Below are positions 1 to 6,008 of a stretch of DNA of 6,505 nt, one piece after another (position 1 is the first letter of the stretch; every line of letters starts with the position of its first letter). The stretch is from assembly GCA_016869775.1 (NCBI GenBank), contig VGDJ01000070.1, positions 1 to 6,505 of the forward strand, given 5' to 3'. The notes beneath the pieces were generated by a model. The model saw only the letters and a list, made by a program, of their open reading frames with translations, ran no database searches and had not been told where the DNA came from. Both the position numbers and the translations under genes were made by a program. This stretch comes from Alphaproteobacteria bacterium. Its GTDB lineage: Bacteria > Pseudomonadota > Alphaproteobacteria > Rickettsiales > UBA1997.

Positions 1-2
1 AT

Positions 3-20
3 TTTGTTAATTTTAACAAA
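3..20 (-). terminator. Possible weak hairpin terminator after exbD
   Basis: A perfect 8-base inverted repeat (TTTGTTAA, two bases, TTAACAAA) lies directly after the exbD stop codon. It would fold as a 7-bp stem with a 4-base loop and contains only one G-C pair. In RNA read from the minus strand the hairpin follows the last gene of the tonB-exbB-exbD operon, where a terminator would be expected. The stem is weak, and any U-run after it falls outside the window, so this is a positional suggestion only. Confidence 0.3.
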
Positions 21-428
21 TTATTGTGGCGCGGTTATAAAGCTAATATTCGTCAATCCAAGTTTTTGAGAAAGCGCCAAGATTGTACTTATCTTTTCAA
101 ATTCAACTTGTTTATCGGCTCTAATATTGATTTGACTGCTAATATTATCTTGGGCAATTAATTTTAGATGTGATTCAAGTTCGTTAATTTTAAAGCTTTG
201 TTGTTCTAAAAAATATTGCCCCTCTTTGGTAATCGAAATGTTAATCGGATTTTGATTTTTTGACTCAAGGCCTCGATCTTTTGGTAGATTGAGTGATATG
301 GAAGAATTTAGGATTGGAGCGGTTATCAATAAAATCACTAACAAAACCAACATTACATCAACCATTGGAGTCATGTTGATCTCGTTGAGTGGAGCATGTA
401 AATCTTCGCTCTCAAAATCAATTTTCAT
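21..428 (-). CDS. exbD: ExbD, TonB-system proton channel subunit
   Basis: Biopolymer transport protein ExbD, 135 residues, close to the usual size of about 140. It forms the inner-membrane motor with ExbB and uses the proton gradient to energise TonB. A short cytoplasmic N-terminus carries the conserved NEINMTPMVDVMLVLL stretch (residues 15-30). A single membrane helix spans about 22-43, with Asp24 at the position of the essential proton-carrying aspartate of ExbD/TolR. NLPK (47-50) follows at the usual spot. The periplasmic domain has the family's IRADKQVEFEKI segment (102-113) and ends near a conserved SFITAP (129-134). The start lies 2 bases after the exbB stop, so translation is probably coupled. 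No Shine-Dalgarno sequence is visible. TolR of the Tol-Pal system is the main alternative; the TonB neighbour and the motif wording favour ExbD. Confidence 0.93.
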   Translation of the reverse strand: MKIDFESEDLHAPLNEINMTPMVDVMLVLLVILLITAPILNSSISLNLPKDRGLESKNQNPINISITKEGQYFLEQQSFKINELESHLKLIAQDNISSQINIRADKQVEFEKISTILALSQKLGLTNISFITAPQ

Positions 429-430
429 AA

Positions 431-1120
431 TTATGTTTGTGGTTTTGGCGCAATTTTGCTTGGTTGATTGGATAAATATACAGTGATTTGTTCGGCAAGG
501 TGGCGAAGTTTTTGAATTTGTAAACGATTACTGCGCACAAAAAAATTATAAGCCAAAACAGCTGGGATTGCTACAAATAGGCCGATTGCTGTTGCGATTA
601 GAGCCTCAGAAATTGGTGCTGAAATGCCACCCAAGCCACTGTTTCCAAGTGAAGAGATGTTTTGAAGTGCGTCGTAAATTCCGATTACAGTGCCCAATAA
701 GCCAACAAAAGGTGCGGATGAGCCAATCGAAGCCAAAGCTGTGAGGCCTTTATCAAGACGAAAGCGAATATCGTCAAGGGATTGAATAAGATGCATGGTT
801 AAAATTTCTTTTTTGGCTTCATGCGAATCAAAAGAGTCAAGGGTTGGCTCAAGATTGCAAACTTTGTGTAAGAGAATATCGATATTGCCTCGAGATTTGG
901 AAGGGATTTTTAGTTTTTGCAAATCTTTAAACCAATTATTGGAGCGAATGATTTGCTCAGCAATGTTTTGATTAAACAATTGAAAATTTTTTTGCTCTTT
1001 TTTTAAAATGACGATTTTAAAAAAAATTAAGTACCAACTTAATATCGACATTATTACTAGTATCAACATTACTGCGTTGACCACAAAATTACTTTGATTC
1101 CAAATTTCAATTATACTCAT
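431..1120 (-). CDS. exbB: ExbB, TonB-system proton channel subunit
   Basis: MotA/TolQ/ExbB-family proton channel, 229 residues, three predicted membrane helices: about 14-38, 127-150 and 170-193. A cytoplasmic loop with many charged residues separates the first two. The family core is clear: GSSAPFVGLLGTVIGIYDAL (133-152) and SEALIATAIGLFVAIPAVL (171-189). Thr144, Glu172 and Thr177 match the polar residues that line the proton path in E. coli ExbB (T148, E176, T181 by family alignment). The GIYDAL and AIPAVLAYN wording is closer to ExbB of TonB systems than to TolQ. The protein ends in a short proline/lysine tail. It lies 33 bases after tonB and 2 bases before exbD, in the classical tonB-exbB-exbD order. 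The start MSIIEIWNQS leaves a normal short periplasmic N-terminus, and no Shine-Dalgarno sequence precedes it. Confidence 0.93.
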   Translation of the reverse strand: MSIIEIWNQSNFVVNAVMLILVIMSILSWYLIFFKIVILKKEQKNFQLFNQNIAEQIIRSNNWFKDLQKLKIPSKSRGNIDILLHKVCNLEPTLDSFDSHEAKKEILTMHLIQSLDDIRFRLDKGLTALASIGSSAPFVGLLGTVIGIYDALQNISSLGNSGLGGISAPISEALIATAIGLFVAIPAVLAYNFFVRSNRLQIQKLRHLAEQITVYLSNQPSKIAPKPQT

Positions 1121-1153
1121 TTCGATGTTTTAACTAAAAATTTAATCTTAACT

Positions 1154-1723
1154 CTAAGTCTCAATTTTAAATTCTATCGGCACAATTACGCTTGCTTGTA
1201 CAAACTTTCCCATCTTTTTGGCGGGAATAAATTGCCAGTTTTGGACGGTTTCAAAGGCGCTTTCATCAAGAATATAAGAACCGCTTGAGGAGATTATTTT
1301 TATGTTTAGTGGTTCACCCTTATCGCTCACCAAAACTTCAAGCAAGACTTTTCCTTCGATGCCTCGAGATTTTGCAACGCTTGGATAGATTGGTGCTGGA
1401 TTATTGAGGTATTGAGCATCAAAAATTACTTCAGATTGGACCGAATCGACATTTTTAGAATTTGAAGATTTAGAGCTGTCAACATTAGATTGAGCTGAAG
1501 TAGATTTTTGGTGAAAACTGGGTTGTAAATTGTTATTGCTAGAAATTTGTTTAGAGCTTTGCGATGAGATTATTTTGATATTTACAATTTGGGGTTCGAT
1601 TTGTTGGTTTGTTGATTTTGAATATAAGGTTAAGAAAATTAGGCCATGAAAAAGAACTGCTAAAAATAAACATTTTTTGTTAAGGTGGTCGTCAAAAATT
1701 TTTGGGTAAGAAATTAAGTGCAT
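1154..1723 (-). CDS. tonB: TonB energy transducer
   Basis: TonB family protein, 189 residues, shorter than E. coli TonB (239). It carries energy from ExbB-ExbD across the periplasm to outer-membrane receptors for iron complexes, cobalamin and similar ligands. One N-terminal signal anchor spans about 18-35; His26-Gly27 within it matches the essential His20 of E. coli TonB. Residues 53-97 are a linker with 17 serines plus Asn and Gln; only two prolines (44 and 68) fall between the anchor and residue 104, unlike the usual Pro/Glu/Lys-rich spacer. The C-terminal domain (about 105-189) is typical: PIYPSVAKSRGIEGKVLLEV (111-130), SSSG (145-148), LDESA (152-156) and VQNWQFIPA (160-168). First gene of its operon, with a promoter candidate about 110 bases upstream. 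A TolA-like role is possible, but the C-terminal motifs are those of TonB. No TonB-dependent receptor gene is in this window. Confidence 0.9.
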   Translation of the reverse strand: MHLISYPKIFDDHLNKKCLFLAVLFHGLIFLTLYSKSTNQQIEPQIVNIKIISSQSSKQISSNNNLQPSFHQKSTSAQSNVDSSKSSNSKNVDSVQSEVIFDAQYLNNPAPIYPSVAKSRGIEGKVLLEVLVSDKGEPLNIKIISSSGSYILDESAFETVQNWQFIPAKKMGKFVQASVIVPIEFKIET

Positions 1724-1825
1724 TAATTTTAAAAATTTATAAAATAATTTTTTGAAAGATAACTCAATAAAGCCCAGAGTAATTTGGATTTTTTAGAGTT
1801 TATGTGATTTTTTTTAAATCGATTT

Positions 1826-1840
1826 TGAAAGTTATTATCA
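1826..1840 (-). promoter_or_regulatory. Fur-box-like palindrome at the tonB promoter
   Basis: On the minus strand the 15 bases TGATAATAACTTTCA match 12 of 14 defined positions of the 7-1-7 Fur consensus (TGATAAT, one base, ATTATCA): the first half is perfect, the second 5 of 7. The site overlaps the -10 element of the proposed tonB promoter, where a repressor would block transcription. Iron control of tonB operons by Fur is common in bacteria, although many alphaproteobacteria use RirA or Irr instead. The DNA is AT-rich and the first half also serves as the -10 element, so a chance match is quite possible. Confidence 0.35.
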
Positions 1841-1861
1841 TCAATTTTTTTAGCTTGTCAA
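1834..1861 (-). promoter_or_regulatory. Sigma70-type promoter for tonB-exbB-exbD
   Basis: The minus strand carries a perfect -35 hexamer TTGACA (1861-1856), a 16-base spacer and a -10 hexamer GATAAT (1839-1834, 5 of 6 to consensus). Transcription would start near 1827 and leave a leader of roughly 100 bases before the tonB ATG. It sits in the only sizeable gap of the minus-strand block, between the stop of the 560-residue gene and tonB, so the operon probably has its own promoter. A 10-base palindrome AAATCGATTT (1816-1825) lies just downstream of the expected start point. Confidence 0.65.
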
Positions 1862-1899
1862 CCCCTTAAAATTTAATAAATTAAGTTATCTAGACCCAA

Positions 1900-3582
1900 T
1901 TAAATCTGCCGCGATTTATCCCGTGATTCTTGTGGTGCTAGATTTATAAAAGTTTGATCAAGATATTCTTTATCTTTTTTTTCTATTCTATCTTTGTCAG
2001 CATCCAAAAATGGTTTTGTGCTAATTTCTGTCTTGCCATTTTCATCTTTGATTAGGCAGGTTTTTGATTGCAAATTTTGCGTTTTGCCATTTTCAAAATA
2101 AAAAGTCATTTTATCATTGTCCAAGGCACGATTTCTGAAGAAACAAGTTATAGCGCAATCCATGGCTTTTTTATCTTTTCTTGAAACTTTATAAAAATTT
2201 TCAATTTCCTTAAAAAATAATTCAATATTACCTTCAAATTTTTCTCCACAAGGTGGCCATTTGCTATTTAGTCTTGACACATAATTTTTAGAATTATTTT
2301 GCCCAATAATACATAAAGTGTTTGAAGAATAATCGCATTCGATTTTGAGCCCAAAACCCGCATATTCTGATTCGGGTTTAATCTTGAATGATTGGGGCAT
2401 GTATCGATCATCTGCATGAGCATGAATTGTTCTTGTGGCAAATTCCTGTAAATAATTTTGTAATTCGTCTTTTCTTAATTTGGTGTATATGTGATCAATA
2501 GAATGTGTTGTAAGATGGTTAGTTCCAGTAATAGAAGGGGTTGAAGAGGGTTTTTTATGATCTTCTTCTTCCGAAAAATTAGAAGCAATTGAACTTGTTC
2601 GTGAAAATCTCTTTACTCCATTCTCTTCATCATCTTTATCGGATTGGCTATCATCTTGTAAACCATCTATTTTTATTGGAGTTTTAGTATGCTGATGTGT
2701 TTTTTCGGTTTCTGGAGGTTGATCAGTTAGAGTTTCTTGATCTTGCGTCGATTTTAATGTTAAAACTTCACCAACACCAATTTTATCTTCATCATTTGAA
2801 TTTTTTTCATTCGATCTTTTTGCATCTTCAATTATTTTATTAAGACGTTCTTCAGCTTGACCCAGATAATAGGTTAAATTTGAAATTTCAAAAAAATTTT
2901 TTAATGATTTATTGGGTTCATTTTCTTCAAAAGAATCAAATATAGAATCATGACTTATTTGAAGTTTTTTCAAAACCTCAGAAATTTTATTAGGCTCAAT
3001 ATTATCAAAATTTCCAAATAGTGCTTCGCATGTTGCTTTTGTATGATTCCCTGAGGGTATTTTTGCTAATTTTAAGCTAACATATTTTTTAGGTGTAGTG
3101 CCTTCATCAAGTTTTATATAAGCATCTAAATCTACTTCAAATGGACCTTTTTCCGATTCTTTTAAGAATTCTTTATAGTCTATTGGCTCTTTGGTCCTTT
3201 GTTTTGAAGTTTGCCTATCGTTATCTTTTTCTGATTTTTGTAAAAAATGTTTAGCATAAATAGCTGTTGTAAAAATTTTATTTATTTCAGCAATTTCGAT
3301 TTTCTCAAATTTTGTGGCATCAATTGTTTGTCCTGATTCCCTTTTTTCTTCATAAGTGTAGAGTTCAATATTTTTTGGATCATTACTCTCATCATAAAAA
3401 ATAAAAACCTTTCCACGATTTAACTTGGCGGTGTGGGGCGTTTTTCTGAGGTCTTTTAATTTTTCTTTAAATGAATCTGGATTAAAGTATAGGGGTTTTT
3501 TGAGAATAAAAACATCCTTTTGAATGAAGGTTTGATGAGTTTCAGAATTGTTATGTTCTAGATCTTGAGGATTTTCACGCAT
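1900..3582 (-). CDS. Unrecognised 560-residue hydrophilic protein
   Basis: I do not recognise this protein. It has 560 residues, no signal peptide and no membrane helix, and is rich in Lys, Glu, Asp, Asn and Ser. The N-terminal part (about 20-250) looks folded, with strand-like patches such as VFIFYDES (59-66) and helical stretches around 198-255. Residues about 256-362 are a low-complexity Ser/Thr/Asp/Glu/Lys segment, probably disordered, containing a basic patch VKRFSR (323-328). A second folded-looking region (about 363-505) holds five of the seven cysteines (416, 424, 445, 476, 480; a sixth is at 509), the only tryptophan (442) and GFGLKIE (409-415). The charged C-terminus ends RDKSRQI. 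Its ATG directly follows the TAG stop of the SDR gene, so translation may depend on that gene. Several stretches look lower in G+C than tmk and mdh. A secreted effector of a host-associated bacterium is one possibility, based only on overall character. Confidence 0.85.
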   Translation of the reverse strand: MRENPQDLEHNNSETHQTFIQKDVFILKKPLYFNPDSFKEKLKDLRKTPHTAKLNRGKVFIFYDESNDPKNIELYTYEEKRESGQTIDATKFEKIEIAEINKIFTTAIYAKHFLQKSEKDNDRQTSKQRTKEPIDYKEFLKESEKGPFEVDLDAYIKLDEGTTPKKYVSLKLAKIPSGNHTKATCEALFGNFDNIEPNKISEVLKKLQISHDSIFDSFEENEPNKSLKNFFEISNLTYYLGQAEERLNKIIEDAKRSNEKNSNDEDKIGVGEVLTLKSTQDQETLTDQPPETEKTHQHTKTPIKIDGLQDDSQSDKDDEENGVKRFSRTSSIASNFSEEEDHKKPSSTPSITGTNHLTTHSIDHIYTKLRKDELQNYLQEFATRTIHAHADDRYMPQSFKIKPESEYAGFGLKIECDYSSNTLCIIGQNNSKNYVSRLNSKWPPCGEKFEGNIELFFKEIENFYKVSRKDKKAMDCAITCFFRNRALDNDKMTFYFENGKTQNLQSKTCLIKDENGKTEISTKPFLDADKDRIEKKDKEYLDQTFINLAPQESRDKSRQI

Positions 3583-4416
3583 CTATTGATTTTTATTGAG
3601 TTCATAATTGAGTTGGGATTTTTTGGGTAGCTTTTTTAAAATAAAATCTTGGCAAAAATTCGGTAAACAATTCAGCAATGAAATTGCATAATACAGCGCT
3701 CTAGGAAAAATTATTTGAGCGCGCTTTTTTTCTAAGCCGTTGAAAATTATTTTTGCAGCTTTGTCAGCTTCCATTAAAAACGGCATTTTAAAATTATTAA
3801 CAGCGGTCATTGGGGTTTTGATATATCCGGGGCAAACAACGCTGACCCCAACTCCTGATTCTTCTAGGCTCAGTCTGAGGGCGTTGCCATAAAATCTAAC
3901 TGCAACTTTGCTAGCGCTATAAGATGGAGAGCTAGGAAGGGCAACAAAGCCGGCGAGTGATGAAATTATGGCGATGTGTCCATAATTTTTGGTAGAATTT
4001 GTTTTGGAATTACGCTTTGTCATTTTTTCAATTGCCGGCTGAATTATATTAATTGCACCCATAATGTTGGTATAAAAAATTTCGTTCACTTGAGTTTGAC
4101 TTTCGGAGCCAAGAGCGGTTCCTGCGGATATTCCAGCATTCGCAATTACTAGGTCGAGGGTATGATTTTGTTCAATTTCTTCAATCCAATTATATGAAGC
4201 AAATTGGTCTTTGACATCCAAAATTTTTAAGTGAATATTGGCGACAAAATTTGTGGGTAAATTTTTGGCTAAACACAAATTTTTAGTTTGTTGTAAATTT
4301 TCAAAATTACGACCGCATAAAAAAATATTTTCAGCAGATTTAGCATATAAAATAGCTAGGGCTCGCCCGAGACCAGAGCTTGCTCCAGTGATTAAAACAT
4401 TTTTATAAATTGACAT
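3583..4416 (-). CDS. Short-chain dehydrogenase/reductase (SDR)
   Basis: Classical SDR-family NAD(P)(H)-dependent oxidoreductase, 277 residues, Rossmann fold. The cofactor motif TGASSGLG (10-17) starts directly after the first strand. IANAG (91-95) is the structural NAG motif, and Asn117, Ser153, Tyr166 and Lys170 (YSASK) form the catalytic tetrad with normal spacing. CPGYIKTP (195-202) is the usual PG segment after the sixth strand. Arg36 after the second strand suggests NADPH preference, which is an inference. The C-terminus (about 239-265) is an extra hydrophobic and basic stretch that may contact membrane or substrate. The substrate cannot be told from sequence; lipid, sugar and steroid-like substrates are all known in the family. 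The gene's stop abuts the start of the 560-residue gene, and its ATG faces tmk across one base. No Shine-Dalgarno sequence is seen. Confidence 0.93.
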   Translation of the reverse strand: MSIYKNVLITGASSGLGRALAILYAKSAENIFLCGRNFENLQQTKNLCLAKNLPTNFVANIHLKILDVKDQFASYNWIEEIEQNHTLDLVIANAGISAGTALGSESQTQVNEIFYTNIMGAINIIQPAIEKMTKRNSKTNSTKNYGHIAIISSLAGFVALPSSPSYSASKVAVRFYGNALRLSLEESGVGVSVVCPGYIKTPMTAVNNFKMPFLMEADKAAKIIFNGLEKKRAQIIFPRALYYAISLLNCLPNFCQDFILKKLPKKSQLNYELNKNQ

Positions 4417-4427
4417 AATGAATAATA
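4404..4427. promoter_or_regulatory. Overlapping divergent start region, SDR and tmk
   Basis: The two start codons face apart with one base between them (CAT at 4414-4416, A, ATG at 4418-4420). Plus strand: TATAAA (4404-4409) could be a -10 element for tmk, with a poor -35 (TTGCTC, 4380-4385, 18-base spacer). Minus strand: TATTAT (4427-4422) could be a -10 for the SDR gene, with no clear -35. Either choice puts transcription start almost on the start codon, giving leaderless or nearly leaderless messages. In such AT-rich DNA these hexamers are weak evidence, and promoters deeper inside the opposite gene are equally possible. Confidence 0.3.
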
Positions 4428-5032
4428 AATTTCGCTTTATTTCATTTGAGGGTATTGAGGGTTGTGGAAAATCAACTCAAGCCAAAAAACTTTATGAATA
4501 TTTTTTAGCAAAGCAAATAAATTGTTTATTGACTCGTGAGCCCGGAGGATCGCTTGCTGGTGAAAAAATTCGTAATGTTTTGTTAGATGAAACTATCGAA
4601 AATTTAAATCCAAAAACCGAGTTATTATTAAATTTTGCCTCTCGCATAGAGCATGTCGAAAAGCTTATCAAGCCTGCTCTCAAAGATAATAAAACTGTAA
4701 TTTGCGATAGATTTTTTGATTCGACTTATGCCTATCAAGGTGGGGCGCAAGGCGTTGATATGCAAATAATTGATGATGTTAAAAAAATTGCCATTAACGA
4801 TTTTGCGCCGGATATAACTTTTTTTATTAAAGTTGAAGTTGAAGAGGGTCTTAAAAGAACAGCCAATAGGCTTAATAACAATCGCTTTGAAAAATTAAGC
4901 ATTGATTTTCATCAAAAAGTTCATCATCAATTTTTAGAATTGGCGAAAAAAAATTCGCGCATTAAAATTGTCGATGGAATGCAAAATCAACAACAAGTAT
5001 TTAAGCAAATTTTAAATTTTATTAATCATTAA
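4418..5032 (+). CDS. tmk: Thymidylate kinase
   Basis: Thymidylate kinase (dTMP kinase), 204 residues, a normal length. It phosphorylates dTMP to dTDP with ATP in the cytoplasm, an essential step to dTTP for DNA synthesis. The P-loop EGIEGCGKST (11-20) sits near the N-terminus as usual. TREPGG (39-44), CDRF (96-99, the DR motif) and YAYQGGAQG (104-112) form the dTMP-binding site. In the lid region (about 148-168) the usual Asp-Arg-x-Glu reads NRFE (155-158), a mild substitution. The C-terminal helix ends as expected. The start MNNKFRFISFEG gives the normal short lead into the P-loop and there is no Shine-Dalgarno sequence. It is the first gene of a plus-strand group, 14 bases before mdh. No residue loss suggests inactivity. 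Confidence 0.96.
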   Translation: MNNKFRFISFEGIEGCGKSTQAKKLYEYFLAKQINCLLTREPGGSLAGEKIRNVLLDETIENLNPKTELLLNFASRIEHVEKLIKPALKDNKTVICDRFFDSTYAYQGGAQGVDMQIIDDVKKIAINDFAPDITFFIKVEVEEGLKRTANRLNNNRFEKLSIDFHQKVHHQFLELAKKNSRIKIVDGMQNQQQVFKQILNFINH

Positions 5033-5046
5033 AACCAAAATTATTT

Positions 5047-5994
5047 ATGGCTAAAAGAAACAAAATAGCGCTAGTTGGAGCGGGTAATATTGGCGGAACG
5101 CTGGCTCATTTAGCGGGTTTAAAAAATATCGGCGATGTTGTATTGGTCGATGTCAATGATGGAGTTGCAAAAGGTAAAGCGCTTGACATAGCCCAATCTT
5201 CGATTGTCGAAAATTTCGATGCAAATATTGTTGCTGGGAGCGATTTTTCTTTAATTGCCGATGCTGATGTTGTTATTGTTACTGCTGGGATCGCAAGAAA
5301 ACCGGGCATGAGTCGTGACGATCTTTTGGCCACCAATACCGCCATAATCAAATCAGTCGCCGAAAATATCAAAAAATATGCACCAAATTCTTTTGTAATT
5401 GTTATCACCAATCCGCTTGACGCCATGGTTTTTGTGATGCAAAAATTTTCTGGATTACCTCACAAAAAAGTTGTTGGAATGGCTGGCGTCTTGGATTCTT
5501 CGCGTATGTCATATTTTTTGGCGCAAGAATTTGGAGTGTCAGTCGAAAGTGTTTTTTCGTGCGTTTTGGGTGGGCATGGCGACACAATGGTGCCTTTGAT
5601 TCGATATTCAACCATCGCAGGAATTCCTTTGCCTGATTTGATAAAAATGGGCTTGTCATCGCAACAAAAAATTGATGAAATTGTTCAAAGAACCAGAGAT
5701 GGTGGAGCTGAAATTGTTAAATTGCTCGGAACTGGCTCAGCATTTTATGCGCCTGCAACTTCAGCGATTGAAATGGCCAAGAGCTATTTATTTGATAAGC
5801 GCAAAATCTTGCCGGTAGCGACTTATTTGAGTGGGGAATATGGCGTCAAAGATTTGTTCATCGGCGTTTTAGCAATTATTGGCAAAAATGGCGTCGAAAA
5901 AATAATCGAATTAAATTTAAATCCAGATGAAAAATCTATGTTTGATAACTCGGTTGAGGCTGTTAGAAAGCTGGTTGCTGATATAAAATTGTAA
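5047..5994 (+). CDS. mdh: Malate dehydrogenase (LDH-like type)
   Basis: NAD-dependent malate dehydrogenase, 315 residues, of the LDH-like type common in alphaproteobacteria. It interconverts malate and oxaloacetate in the TCA cycle. GAGNIGG (11-17) binds the dinucleotide and Asp35 at the end of the second strand selects NAD over NADP. The mobile loop RKPGMSRDDLL (84-94) carries Arg84, the residue that marks malate rather than lactate dehydrogenase, and Arg90. TNPLD (121-125), the Asp150/Arg153 pair and catalytic His177 in GGHGDT (175-180) are all present. The protein is complete. It follows tmk by 14 bases and precedes ftsI by 14 bases, so the three are probably co-transcribed, although they share no pathway. 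No Shine-Dalgarno sequence precedes the ATG. Its G+C content by eye is higher than that of the other genes, which may reflect strong conservation. Confidence 0.96.
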   Translation: MAKRNKIALVGAGNIGGTLAHLAGLKNIGDVVLVDVNDGVAKGKALDIAQSSIVENFDANIVAGSDFSLIADADVVIVTAGIARKPGMSRDDLLATNTAIIKSVAENIKKYAPNSFVIVITNPLDAMVFVMQKFSGLPHKKVVGMAGVLDSSRMSYFLAQEFGVSVESVFSCVLGGHGDTMVPLIRYSTIAGIPLPDLIKMGLSSQQKIDEIVQRTRDGGAEIVKLLGTGSAFYAPATSAIEMAKSYLFDKRKILPVATYLSGEYGVKDLFIGVLAIIGKNGVEKIIELNLNPDEKSMFDNSVEAVRKLVADIKL

Positions 5995-6008
5995 AACAAT
6001 AAAACTCA

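Noticed and set aside
289..486. Plus-strand open frame of 65 codons opposite exbD and exbB
   Set aside because: It is antisense to the conserved exbD/exbB coding sequence and encodes nothing recognisable.
21..1120. Calling the channel pair TolQ-TolR
   Set aside because: The partner gene has a clear TonB C-terminal domain, no tolB or pal is present, and the motif wording fits ExbB-ExbD.
1751..1831. Two copies of TTTGAAAG (1751-1758 and 1824-1831) upstream of tonB as a direct-repeat operator
   Set aside because: Eight-base AT-rich repeats recur by chance here and the 73-base spacing has no clear meaning.
1870..1890. AT-only inverted repeat after the orphan gene as a terminator
   Set aside because: The stem is about 5 A-T pairs with no U-run in the right place; such repeats are expected by chance in this DNA.
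2338..2358. GFGLKIE (residues 409-415) as the carboxylate loop of a PDZ domain
   Set aside because: The short G-hydrophobic-G pattern is too common, and I could not see the rest of a PDZ fold around it.
5106..5659. Two minus-strand open frames opposite mdh
   Set aside because: They lie entirely within the highly conserved mdh gene and arise from its codon use; no motifs or start signals.
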